Source: Odontocerum albicorne (lineage: Eukaryota; Arthropoda; Insecta; Trichoptera; Odontoceridae). From it: 64,000 nucleotides of DNA. Below, piece after piece: positions 52,380 through 63,713 of this stretch. Numbering within the stretch: position 1 is the stretch's first letter; every line of letters starts with the position of its first letter. The DNA is taken from assembly GCA_949825065.1 (NCBI GenBank), contig OX463862.1:20565071-20629070 (forward strand). Reading direction: 5' to 3'. The notes beneath the pieces were generated by a model, which ran no database searches, was not told where the DNA came from, and saw nothing but the letters and a program-made list of their open reading frames with translations. The position numbers were made by a program, and so were the translations under genes.

Positions 52380-52605
52380 AAATATGTATGAATGTATTAT
52401 TTATAGTTAAGGCATTATTAACACTGTGGAGGTTTAAAGATATCGTAATTTGTTTTATCAAACAGTGTTTATTCCACTTTATGTAACGGTTTAACCCTAC
52501 AGGTTTTAAAATTTTCATATCATCATTAGGGGAACACAAATAAGTCTTGTTATATAGTTATATAAAGTGGAATAAACAGTGTTTGATTAAACAAATTACT
52601 ATGCA
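52380..52605 (-). repeat. foldback/Penelope-like repeat, second copy
   Basis: Left: TATAGTTAAGGCATTATTAA, CACTGTGGAGGTTTAAAGAT, TATCAAACAGTGTTTATTCC, GTAACGGTTTAACCCTACAG. Right arm: GTGGAATAAACAGTGTTTGA. The ribozyme-like core is decayed (CTAATGATGATATG, TAAAACCTG). Confidence 0.7.
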
Positions 52606-52704
52606 TGTATTCATAACCTTTGTAAAAACAAGCAGAGGTGTATGTTAGCGAGTTGAAAATAAAAGTTTAAAAAAATCTTTAGTCTGTGAGCAAATACCAG
52701 GTTT

Positions 52705-52775
52705 TCTTGGATCGGATAGTCTGATGCTCTGCCCTCTCTGCCTACTCCGACAGGGAAATGGCGTGATGGTATGTA
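52705..52775 (+). mobile_element. LINE family A extreme 3' end
   Basis: GATGCTCTGCCCTCTCTGCC, TACTCCGACAGGGAAATGGC and GTGATGGTATGTATGTACG: only the last ~70 bp of the family. Confidence 0.75.
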
Positions 52776-53555
52776 TGTACGATATTTATTGATATTTTTT
52801 TCCTTAATGAAGGTTTCAATCCATATTATTGTAAATATGTTTTATTTATGTAAAAGTTATTTTAAAACTGTAAAGAAGACGGAAGACTATCTTAGCATGT
52901 ATGTTGAGATATTTGAATATATTGTTGTTTTTTTTCCTGCATAGATATACGGCCCTGGGACATCTGAGCCCTGGCCTTTATTACTTATTTTTGACTGAAA
53001 ATTATATGAATCATGTTAGTGTTTCGATATTTATGGTTTTTCATGTATTTGTATATTCAAATTCACTCTGAATTTCAACTATATTTTCTCAAAATATTTA
53101 TAAAAAAAAATTGAGTTAAGAAAAATATTAAGTGGATCAACCCTTAGCCATATTAATTTAATGTAGATCATAAAAAACACTTTTGATGTATTTTAATTAG
53201 TTTGAACACGGCTGTATTAAAATAATTTAATCTATGTTCAAGAATAGGTTTCATTTAAGGTACACAGGAAAAAATTATACATTTCAAATAATTTTACACA
53301 TATTTTTTATTAATCTTTTTTCTTATGAAATGTAATCGCATAACCATAAAATATAAAGTAAAATTTTGATAAAACTACATGAATGTTCTTAAAAAGGAAG
53401 AAACCATATGGAATGTTTCAATTCATTAAAATATAATTGATTTATTTATCATGCCAAAACATTGCAAGTTCAGGTTCAAAGAATGAAAAAAATATTCGAG
53501 TTAACTAAACTAGGACTGATTCAGAACACATAACTTATTATTAAGAAATTTTATC
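52776..53555. other. unassigned intergenic sequence
   Basis: AT-rich, no feature. Confidence 0.4.
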
Positions 53556-53559
53556 ATAC

Positions 53560-53945
53560 ATTAATGGATTCAATCGTACCATTAACAGATTCGATCGCAC
53601 AATTAGTAGATTCAATCATATCATTAACTCATTAAATTGTTCCGTTAATAAGTTTAATTGTACCATGTAGGATTTGAACATACAATTAATAATAAGCTCA
53701 ATCGCACCATTTATATATATAATGATACCATAGAGGAATACTATAGATGACAAATTAACGGATTAAGTATACCATTAATAGGTTTAATCGTACCATTTAG
53801 GATTCGAATATAACTATTCATAGATTTAATTAATAAAAGAATTGATGACACAATTAACGGATTAAATTATACCATTAATAAGTTTAATTGTACCATGTAA
53901 GATTCGAGCATACAATTAATAGGTTTAATCATACTATACAGCAGA
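53560..53945. repeat. ~21-bp degenerate minisatellite, left block
   Basis: Units such as AATCGTACCATTAACAGATTC and GATCGCACAATTAGTAGATTC (21 bp each), continuing with decay to 53945. The same unit forms 55820-56420. Confidence 0.8.
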
Positions 53946-54167
53946 GATGGTTGATAGGATTTGATCAACATGTCAAAATAAGCCATACATTTTTTTTTAA
54001 AAAGTTCACATGTTACCTCTCGACATACGAGTTTGTAATCCTTTGAAGTAAAGATCGAAACATTGCCCCCTAAAAATATATGTAGAAATAGGAAATTATT
54101 TTTCAAGGTGGCAATGATTGAAGGAAGATTTTTGAGCAAAATAATGTACTTAGGAAACAAAAAAAGG

Positions 54168-55252
54168 ATTTAAACCTGCTAAGTTAACAAAACAAGTGAA
54201 TTGTGAATTCTGTCATTTTAAATGTTATAATAATTTTACCGAGAATGATAGAGTTTCGATTTGCAAATCGTATTGGGCATTGAATAATTATAATCGTCAA
54301 AAAGAATTTATTTTAGCAAATGTACAATCCGTTGAGTCAAACAATTCAATTCAAAATTCAAATAAAGAAAGATCGATTTCAAATACTTATTTTTTGACTA
54401 CTGGCGGAATTAAGCATCGAGTGTGTCAGAAGTTTTTCGTAAAACGCTTTCTATAAGTATTGGGCCCGTGAACAAAGCTTTTGAATTCACTACCGCTGAG
54501 GGCTTTTTTTTCAGGAAAAGATAACCGTGGAAATAGTGCTCCGGGAAATCAACATTCTGAGATAATTTTGCGGTAATTGACGGAACACATTGAAAGTTTT
54601 CCTGCGATGGAATCGCACTACATGCGAAAATCAAGTAAAAAGCTGTATCTTGCCAAAAATTTGTCTATTTTGAAAATGTACGACTTATATAAGGAATTTT
54701 CCGAGAAAAATAATTCAAAACGCGTTTTTCAATTAACTTACAGAAACTTTTTCCGCAACAATTATAATTATTTCTTTTTTAAACCTAAAAAGGACTTATG
54801 TTCTGTCTGCATCAAGTATAAAACAATTTGTGATAAAAATGAGGAAACCGTTCAAATGTACCACAACCATTTACGTCGAAGAAATGAATCGAATACAGCA
54901 TTGATGAGGAAGGCGAAAAAGTCAATTAGTTAAAGATAAAATGTCTGAAATATGATAAAGTGAATCCAAAACAAATTTCATACAAATATGAGCATAACGG
55001 TGCATATAAAAAAATAATCATAAAAGGCCAAGGAAGACCACGTACCACAGCAGCTGATACGGGTAACAGTGTAACACTCTTCTTGTCAAATTGTATGACT
55101 AAATGTTACCAATCGCAAATGCAAAAAAGAAGGATTTGTTAAAATTGTGTTAAACAGGAGTGGTATCGGAAGAATTTCCCAGCTGGTACGCATCTCTACC
55201 AGCTGATGATAAAGAAACTATTAGTGATTCATCCAGCGATTGTGGTGATTAA
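54168..55252 (+). pseudogene. transposon-like gene remnant (ESHY/PKKDxC family)
   Basis: The plus strand reads PAKLTKQVNCEFCHFKC, YNNFTENDRVSICKSYWALN, then across a frame break RVCQKFFVKRFL/KTLSISIGPVNKAFE. From 54577 it reads MTEHIESFPAMESHYMRKSS, KMYDLYKEFSEK and FKPKKDLCSVCIKYKT. After a deletion the end reads KKDLLKLC, stop, TGVVSEEFPSWYASLPADD and SDSSSDCGD with a stop at 55250-55252. I recognise the CxxC...YW, HIxSFPxxESHY, PKKDxC and C-terminal KKxDLLxLC...PxxY layout from multicopy arthropod transposon-like proteins, but cannot name the superfamily. The central part, probably holding the catalytic core, is missing. Confidence 0.6.
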
Positions 55253-55819
55253 ACATTGTATTTATAAAAAATTACTTATTATTTTACATAATATTTTCTT
55301 TTATAAAGTTGTTCAATTTTATGCTTAATTTAACTGTGCAGAACCCTCAAAACCTCTCGAGAAAAATTAAAATGAACTGTGTAAAAAATCATTAAGTGAT
55401 CTTTCTCACATATTTCATCTGTAAGGAAAAAATCATTAAGTGTTAAAACTTCTTTTTCCACATCTTTCCAGTATCTAAACAGTTTTTTTTTCTACACATA
55501 AACTTGTAGGCCAATACAATAAATCAAACAAGATAAATATTTTCATCGAAACCAGTATTTTGGATTTTATAGAGAAAAAAATCATTTTTCTCCATAAAGT
55601 CTAAAATGCAATTAATGACTTTTTCCTCAACAATGACGAAATACTCCTCACGAAATTCAATTAGATAACAGATCTTTGAAAAATAATAATATCTATATTC
55701 CAAACAATAAAAATAAAACTATTTTTTTAGATATATGTATTCTTCTGTGTGCTACCAAAAAAATTCTAACATGCTAAGTTTAACACGTATGCCACATATT
55801 TGCAATTGTTGCCATAGAT
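55253..55819. other. unassigned intergenic sequence
   Basis: AT-rich; a duplicated AAAAAATCATTAAGTG occurs at about 55384 and 55426. Confidence 0.4.
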
Positions 55820-56420
55820 TATACAATTAATGATATCAATCATATTATTAACAAATTCGATCCTACCATTTATAGGTTTAATCATACCATACAGAGTTCT
55901 CTACCATTAATGGATTTTATCGTATCATTAATTGATTTCATCATACAATTATTGGGTATGTAATATATGATAATTTATATATAATATATTTAATATATAA
56001 TATATTTCAAATGTATCATAAAATATTTGACTGTACAATAAATGGATTCAATCATATCATTAACAAATAATGAATTTAATCGCATGGTTAATGGATTCAA
56101 TCAAATTGTTAATTATATCATATTGTTATGGTTTCAATCACTTGTAATCATACCATATTAATGTACTTAATAAAAAAATAAATGGTTTTGATTTTACCAT
56201 TAATGTATGTATCATAAAATAAATGGTTCTGATTATATAATTAATGTTTTTGACTAAAAATCTTACCAGATTTGATAATAACACTTGTTATTACAGATTT
56301 GATAATAACACTTGTTATTACAGATTTGATAATAACAATTTACTACATAATTGCGTTAATTATACCATTCACAGATTCTATCTTATCATTAAAAGATTCG
56401 ATGACATTATTCAACATTAA
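55820..56420. repeat. ~21-bp degenerate minisatellite, right block
   Basis: Repeated GATTCAATCATATCATTAAC-type units. It includes a 27-bp near-perfect triplicate at 56264-56340 (ACAGATTTGATAATAACACT and TGTTATT). Together with 53560-53945 it brackets the transposon-like pseudogene. Confidence 0.78.
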
Positions 56421-56770
56421 CAATTCAACAAGATCATGCGTCGAAATTTATTTACAAATTCGGTATTGTAGGGATTTCTGAATTTAAATTACATGTTTTT
56501 GGGCTGATTTGCAGATATTTCACTGATAGATAAGTTGATTATCAACAAGTCCAGAAAATGAGAGCTACAACACTCTCGAAATGTTAATATGGATTCCGAA
56601 AGCCATACAATGCTAAATGAAAACAATTAAAGCATATCTTATTTATACGTTCCTGATGAAAAGTAAAAAAGAATTAACAATTCTTAGTAAATAAATCAAA
56701 ATATTAATTTATTACAGCGAGTTCTTTATTTACTGAATACACTTCAGGAACCCATGTCTAGGCAAACGTA

Positions 56771-57210
56771 CAGTTGTCCCTCGGCATCCATGGGAGATAG
56801 GTTCCAGGACCTCATGGGAATACCAAAATCCACAGATCCTCAAGTTTTTTATATAAAATGGTGTAATAAATATTTGCATAAATCCTATGTACATCCTGTA
56901 TACTTTAAATCATCTCTTGATTACTTATATATCTAACACAATGTAAATAGTTGTTATACTGTATTGTTAAGAGAATAATGACAAGATTGTCCATGTTCAT
57001 TACAGACACAACCATCGTAGGCCTGAACTACATGGTACACATCAGCAAAAATGTAACATTTACTTTCATTCAATACTTACAGATTATTTTCATTTAATAG
57101 AATATTTGAAATACAAGTAAATATAATTAGAAATAGACAAAAAACTTGTTTAAAATTTTTTTTATTCATGGTTGGTTGAATCCATGAATGCCGATACCGA
57201 GAGCTGACTG
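56771..57210 (+). mobile_element. Tigger/pogo-type MITE, copy 2
   Basis: Left CAGTTGTCCCTCGGCATCCA, right (reverse complement) CAGTCAGCTCTCGGTATCGG, TA on both sides (56769-56770, 57211-57212). 440 bp. Internal blocks: GATAGGTTCCAGGACCTCAT, ATACTTTAAATCATCTCTTG, ATAGTTGTTATACTGTATTG, ATTACAGACACAACCATCGT and TGGTTGGTTGAATCCATGAA. No transposase. Confidence 0.85.
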
Positions 57211-57214
57211 TATT

Positions 57215-58095
57215 AATTGAACATAATTTGTCAGTCATTTTTATATATATATTATTTATCAATAAAGATATTTGCTTGGCTTTTAGAGTAGCATGCTATT
57301 TTAAAGTAAAAAGTAGCTGTAAAAATGCTATTTTTCTAAGGAGCTTTAAGAATAGCAATATTTGAGCGGTGTCTGGCATACTATAACACATTAACTACCA
57401 ATTACTTAAAAGAATGCCATTTTAGTAATGTATCAAGCAGTTGAAATGGTTTATCGAAACTTGGAGTGGAGACAAGATGGAACGAGGGCTGGTTCTAGAA
57501 CTAAATATGTGGTTTTGCAGGGGTGCCAATGAGTTTAGTTGTAAAATTTCATCAATATACAGTACAGAGACAAGTCTCAACCCTGATTTCTTTAATTATA
57601 ATCGATCAATAGGTTTTTCTGGCATTCTATGAAATGTGCGATAACCGCCTCGAACACCACATATCAAAGACTCTTATCAAATCGGTACGTAGGATAAAAA
57701 TGAATTAAACGACTAACGTCGTTTATGGTAATTAATGTATTAATATGCCAACAACAGCATCTCAAAATTTTCAGTTAAATGTATTATTTTCAAAAGACAA
57801 GAGTAATTATGAAAACACAATTACTAATTATACAGTACAATTTTGATAATAACCTAATCACTTTATATCTATTTAATTTTAGCGCTACATTTTAAAAGCA
57901 CTATTGTGACACATGAAGGTAATATTGGATCTTAAATGTTTAAAATTAAGATTATAATTTACCGTGTTTTATATCACATTAGATTCAGGATTTGGAGTCG
58001 AAAGAATGAATCTTAAATTTAGTAAGTAGTAAATGTTAAAGGTATTATTTTATGTGGCAAAGTAATGGGAGAGTAGAGAAATCTAATCTTTTTAT
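57215..58095. other. unassigned intergenic sequence
   Basis: 57270-57380 contains AGTAGCATGCTATTTTAAAG, similar to the patch near 26730 (possible hAT-type MITE). The rest is unrecognised. Confidence 0.35.
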
Positions 58096-58098
58096 ATA

Positions 58099-59370
58099 CA
58101 GTGAAATCTCTATCTTTTGAACTTAACGATAAATACAAGAAACCAATTGATATGGGAATCATATATCAACAAAATAGTAACATATTTGCACTTTTATAAT
58201 ACATAATGTGTGGAAGTAAACATTAAAACATAAAATTACACTGAAAAGAAAGAATAAAAAAAAGTATTTTGTTTTCATTAAAACAGTCTTTCATTATTTG
58301 TTTTTTGGCAATTTTATCTCTATTTCTTCCGTGGTTGCAGTCCTAAGACTGGTTTGCAGCAATTTGAACTCTTCTCCTCCATTCCCCCCTGTCCTGTGCG
58401 GCTCTCTTTAAGTCTGTATATGTTGAGCAGCGCACGTCCACCAACAGGTCCTCCAGGTACTCTCGGCGTGGGCGTCCCCTAGAGTTTGTCCCCTTGGTCA
58501 TACCCTCCATTATGGCATGCAAGAGGCCCTCTTGTCGTATTATATGACCGATCCATCTTGCACGCCTTTCGGACAGGATCCTGAGCAGGTGCCTTCCTCC
58601 TTCGATTCGTTGGAGAACCTCTTCATTTGTGATGCGGTCTCTCCAGGAAATTCCTAATAGTCTTCTATAGGACCACATCTCAAAAGCCTCTAGTCTCCGT
58701 CTATCTCTTTCGGATAGGCACCATGTCTCGCAGCCGTACATCAAGATACTCCATACATAGGTCTTGATGAGGAGTATTCTCAGTTTTAGGTCTATATTAT
58801 TTGATTCTATTATTTTCGACCTTTTATTAAATGCAAGTCTAGCCTGATGTATACGGCTGTCGACCTCGCTCTTGGACCGACCGTCCCATGTTATTTTGCT
58901 CCTCCTGGACCGACCGTCCCATGTTATCTCTATTAGTAAATAGTATTTCTTTGTGTTACAAATGGTACCCTTTTCGGCATCATTTATTGTGAGTGAAAAA
59001 AAAGATTTTAATTTCTCGAAGGCCATGCATACTTCAGGAAACAACAGTACAGATGGTGGATTTTTTCATCAACATCTTCAGCCCCTTCTGCTGTCTCCTT
59101 CATTGTTTTCTAGTGCGGCTATTCTAGTTTAAACCAAGCATTTATATTTTGCTAAAAAATCAAGCATTAATATTTTGAAAACAAACGATCTATTGAATAA
59201 AATAGTGCAAAAAACTGCGATATTCTTAACTAACATTGCAATAAAACAATGTTAGGAACAAGGAATGATTTTTGTGATCTATTTTAGCGTGCTTTATATT
59301 GAATTAATTCAGGACTAGATGAAATATGAGAAAAATATAATTCGAGGAACGATTGATTGAGATTTCACTG
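58099..59370. mobile_element. pogo-like element ends with nested LINE
   Basis: Left CAGTGAAATCTCTATCTTTT, right (reverse complement) CAGTGAAATCTCAATCAATC: 15 of the first 16 bases agree. TA precedes the left end (58097-58098); the right flank is TG. A LINE fragment occupies 58343-59044. Confidence 0.6.
58343..59044 (-). pseudogene. RTE-like LINE C-terminal part, third lineage
   Basis: The 233-residue open stretch includes VDSRIHQARLAFNKRSKIIE, LKLRILLIKTYVWSILMYGC, ETWCLSERDRRRLEAFEMWS, YRRLLGISWRDRITNEEVLQ, RARWIGHIIRQEGLLHAIME, GRPRREYLEDLLVDVRC and RAAQDRGEWRRRVQIAANQS. This is the complete region after the RT palm of an RTE/CR1-type LINE. A short tandem duplication encodes ITWDGRSRRSKITWDGRSKS (58880-58930). 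The RT itself is absent. It lies between the ends of a pogo-like element. Confidence 0.82.
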
Positions 59371-59384
59371 TGCGTAGTATAGAT

Positions 59385-59725
59385 TTTTATATAATCTATG
59401 TGGTGTGTCAATGTACGACAGAATTAGAAATATAATTATTTAGGAAGAATGCAAACTAAAAACTGATATATTAAGTATGGTAAAGAAGAGCAAGTTGAGA
59501 TGGTTTGGATATTCTGAATGGATAAGATTTACAAAGCAAGTATAACTGGGAGTGGTGGTAGAGGGTGACTGAGAAAAGTATAGTTGGGCCGAGAATATCA
59601 AATTTTGAAAGAAGAAAAGGTAGGGAGTAAGAGAAACAGAATGAGCTGTATAAGAATATATATATGGATTTGGAAGAGGCGAAAGAAATATGTCATGATA
59701 GGAAAGTTTAGCGCTCTCCTACACA
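59385..59725 (+). mobile_element. LINE family A 3' fragment
   Basis: TGTCAATGTACGACAGAATT, AAGTTGAGATGGTTTGGATA and ATAGTTGGGCCGAGAATATC, then GGATTTGGAAGAGGCGAAAG. The terminal TATG tail is missing. Confidence 0.75.
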
Positions 59726-61876
59726 TAAACCCAGAAGTGCTATTTTGTTTATTCTTCAAGCGATATTTTTTATTGCTTTTACCTTGTTTTCTCTTTGCGA
59801 ACATACAACACCATTCCTCCTGTCTGTCTATAATAATAATAATAATAAATAAGTATATTTCTTTAAATAAAGTAGTGCACGAAATTGTGGTAATACAATT
59901 TCTGAGCAACCCCCATCTTAAACAATATGATAAATGCAATCAAGTTATCCTTAAAATGAAACCGGATTTCCCTTAGCTAAATATTCATAATGCATATAAA
60001 TAAATTCCCAAGCTCTCTAAAATTAAGAAATACATATATTTGGATGATGCTGGATGAATGAAGAAAGAACAACTAAACGGATACACAGATCTTAAATGTG
60101 GCTGTATGCTGTAATAAAGGTGAATCGCTGGAGGTGGTAAAGCCAAGCATTGATCTGGGTAAGAGCAACGCTGTTTTATCACCCACAAGGGACATGAAAA
60201 GTTAGGCATGCATCATACATACATAATGTACTGATTACTACTCAACTCTAAATATTAAAACATTACTAAGGCCCAAGAGAGAATACTTTTAAGTTTTGAG
60301 AACAGATGCCTTAGTATAAGTGATACGGTTTATCTTTAGACGCAGCGACTGCCTATAACCACGGCAACAAGGGTCAGGTAGTTGGGTTACATATTGAAGA
60401 TGCTGCCTGGTAGCTGGCTAAGGGTTGCACTGTTTTATCAGACTCGAGAAATTGGACAATCATCCTATACTAAAGAAACTTATTAACATAGGGAGATTCA
60501 CACTCTTAGCCTGACACAGGATGATAAGTAGTGTCAACTGTGGACTGACCTGGATGGAGGCTTCTTACAGACGTTGATTTATAATTTATCTTAATTTGAT
60601 AGAGATAATACAGCAGAAAAACTACATCCTTACTTGTCCAACATAAATAAGGAAATCCACATATGAAAAAAATTTGCAGAATATACATTAGGGAGAATCC
60701 TAAAATGCTTAAAAGTTCAGTTATGTCAGTTAAGACTAGAATTTGAACATGTAAAGAAGTAATTAATCAAATATGCAGACAATGTTGTTGTAGCGAGATG
60801 CTTAACTTGATACGTCATGATGATTTTGATATGTTTTGTATTTAAAATAAATACAAAACTCAGGAATGCGGATAAAAGTGAGAGTAAATAATCAATGAAT
60901 GGTCGAGTGAATAATAATGTTTATTTGTCTACAAGTAGGTATTTTACAGTTGTGCGTGAATGCGCCCGCGATATATACTTTGTCTCACTCCTGCGCGTGC
61001 CCCAGTATAGCGGGTAGGATATTTATTTGCCGAAACGGCGAGACAAAGCGATGCGCTCTCCCTCTACCGTGGAATGCCGCGTAAATATATTTGCGAGTAC
61101 ACATTGTTGACGTTTCTGGCATGTGACAATTGTAGATGTCCAGAGGTTGATTCATCGGTCGTTGACCCTGTATGTTTGACAATTTATTTAGGGACGTAGG
61201 TACGCTACATGGTGATTTGTTTTGAAATAGCATGTGAAAGATCTAGCGTTAAACGAAAATATTGGCTGAAACTGACAGCATGGCATAAAGAGTGGATTGG
61301 AATTGAAAATCGAAGACAGAAAATCTTAAAGCCTAATGGGAATGATAGTAAATAGAGAAACAAGCCAGTCCAGAGTAATGAAGTATGTAAAAAAAATACA
61401 CCAATAATAAGGATTATCTAAATAATAATTTGAAAAGCCTTTTATTTTAAATATACACCAATTCTTTTTAAATGCTTTCTGCTCTCTTAGACACTAGCGT
61501 ATACTACTTCATATATAGAAGTTCATGGCCATTATTCAAGAAGAAGAAGCTCTCTTTCTGTGTGGTTTTCTTGAGACGCCACGAACCACTTGTTCCATCT
61601 CTTTTCCTATTCACATAATTATCACTAGTGTTAAGCTACGTTTGTCATTCTTTACTTTACATAGCATTGTAACACCAAATATACATACATTTAGTTACAA
61701 ATCATGAATATAGGAAATGATTCCAGATAGGAGAAGTGCTGGAACAAGTGTATTTTGAAGAGGATGACAAGTGTATTCAATTACACTGTCATAAAAAATG
61801 AGTCCACAGATCTCAGTGGAAGTTTTTGTTCAGTTTTGTTAGCAGTTAAGCACAAATACATGACTTAAATTATTTG
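59726..61876. other. unassigned intergenic sequence
   Basis: No gene supported. 60955-61210 is markedly GC-richer (for example CGAAACGGCGAGACAAAGCG at 61032) and looks like a foreign insertion of unknown class. Confidence 0.4.
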
Positions 61877-62113
61877 AAGTTAAGGCATTAACACTGTGGA
61901 GATTTAAACACATTGTAATTTGTTTAGTATAACACTGTTTTTTCCACTTAACATAACGGTATAACCCTACCAATTCAAAGTTTTCACCTTATTATCGGGG
62001 GAACACTAACAAGACGTGTTCCACTGATGATCAGATGAAATCGTTGAAACCGGTAGGGTTATACCGTTATATTAAGTGAAAAAAACTGTATTTTGCTAAA
62101 CAAATTACAATAT
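61877..62113. repeat. foldback/Penelope-like repeat, third copy
   Basis: Inverted arms: TAACGGTATAACCCTACC on the left and GAAACCGGTAGGGTTATACC with GTTATATTAAGTG on the right. The right core is CTGATGATCAGATGAAATCG then TTGAAACC. The flank TAAGGCATTAACACTGTGGA matches the other copies. Confidence 0.72.
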
Positions 62114-62717
62114 ATAACTTATCGCTATAATTTTTGACTGGCCATTATAATAAAAGTTTTTTTTTTTAATTCTGGAATTTTGGGGATCCCCTATAGTATG
62201 TGCCAAAACCGTTATAAAACTAACCTAAGTATGATTGCAATTACCATATACAAGACAGTCACCACAAAATCATTTTTTTACACATGAGAATGTCTAAATT
62301 TCTACATCTCGGTCATTAGTTAAATACGGTTAACTTAGTATGTACAAAAATTATATGGCATATAGGTATTACATACATACACATATACGATGATAACAAA
62401 ATTTAATTTTCAGTTGTTTCATCAAGATTATTTCAAAAGAAAACTTAGAAATATCTATATAGGTAACCAAACTAATCTGCGGAACATTTCAAGTCTATTT
62501 ATCCAACTATCGGTAAGTTGTGGTAACAAAATTGATCTGCAGAAATTGTTTTATTTCTTCGTCCTTTTGAGATGACATACTTGGGTGTCTTTATTAAAAA
62601 TATTCTTAAGTTTGTTTATGGAGCTCAATTTCCTCTATCAAACACTATTAACTGTTAAGAGATTTTTATACAGGTCTACCCAGATTTTACATTCTTAAGG
62701 GAAATCATTGAAATGGG
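62114..62717. other. unassigned intergenic sequence
   Basis: AT-rich, no feature. Confidence 0.4.
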
Positions 62718-62882
62718 AGGTGCATGGCCGCGCGATAACGCGCTGTATTTCCATGTGGAAGATCACCGGTTCGAACCTCGCGCTGTGCTACTTCCCTCAA
62801 ATGACACAGGCATTTTTTCCGTCTAGTATTCGAGGGTATAAGGATACCTATGACTTCGGTCATATCTATTCTTAAAAAAAAA
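62718..62882 (+). repeat. tRNA-derived SINE, second family, with poly(A)
   Basis: A-box-like GCATGGCCGCGCGATAACGC and B box CACCGGTTCGAACCTCGCGC are about 35 bp apart. Then comes a ~75-bp unrelated body and AAAAAAAAA at 62874-62882. The outer GGGAGGT and ACTTCCC could pair as in a tRNA acceptor stem, but the anticodon and T arms do not fold well, so a SINE head is likelier than a tRNA gene. Confidence 0.65.
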
Positions 62883-63541
62883 TGAATGCGAAATATCTTG
62901 AATCTAATAATATTTTGAATCTAATTATATTCTTCGTGTAAAGTTATGGTTTTGAAAATGTACGGAAATAAAAAATATTAAGAAACTCTCGATTAAAAAT
63001 AACTTCAAAATATTCTGTATTTTTACAAATGTCACACAAACCCTGAAGTGATGTTTTGTTTCCTTTGCTCGTTTCTTTAATAATCATTTTTTGCTTTTTC
63101 TTCATGAACATATATGACTTACACTCGATAAAGATATTAACAACATTCCTGCTGCCTGTCTACAGTAATAATTTTAAAAAAGTATAATCATTCATTGTAA
63201 TTAACTCTTTTTTTCAATAAAGTTTTTTTTTACAGTGCATTATAATACATTTTCACAATTTTTTAGAGTAAAAAAATTGCAATATATTGGCCTTGAACGG
63301 TAACTGACGCTATAAGCAACTGCACAAAATTCACTATGAATGTTGTACCAGTTAACAGTGGAAATGTAATAACAATAAATCTGGGTAACACTGTCATTTG
63401 ATATCATAAATTAGGTGAAAAACAATATATTCTTATATTCATTACATTCTAATTTTACAAATGTATTGTTTGTACTTATAAAGAAATGTTTGTAGTACTT
63501 AAAGTATTTAAAATAAATACTTCAATATATACATATGTTAA
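62883..63541. other. unassigned intergenic sequence
   Basis: AT-rich, no feature. Confidence 0.4.
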
Positions 63542-63713
63542 CGTCTTCTTTCATATAGCACTCTTCTTTCATATAGCACTCTTCTTTCATATAGCGCTCT
63601 TCTTTCATATAGCGCTCTTCTTTCATATAGCGCTCTTCTTTCATATAGCGCTCTTCTTTCATATAGCGCTCTTCTTTCATATAGCGCTCTTCTTTCATAT
63701 AGCACTCTTCGAC
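63542..63713. repeat. 18-bp tandem repeat, about ten copies
   Basis: Unit TTCTTTCATATAGCGCTC. The two first copies and the last have GCACTC, the inner ones GCGCTC, so the inner units were homogenised. Both strands stay open only because 18 is a multiple of three. Confidence 0.95.

Noticed and set aside
62718..62800. tRNA gene
   Set aside because: Acceptor-like ends and a B box are present, but anticodon and T arms do not fold well and a body plus poly(A) follows, so a SINE is more likely.
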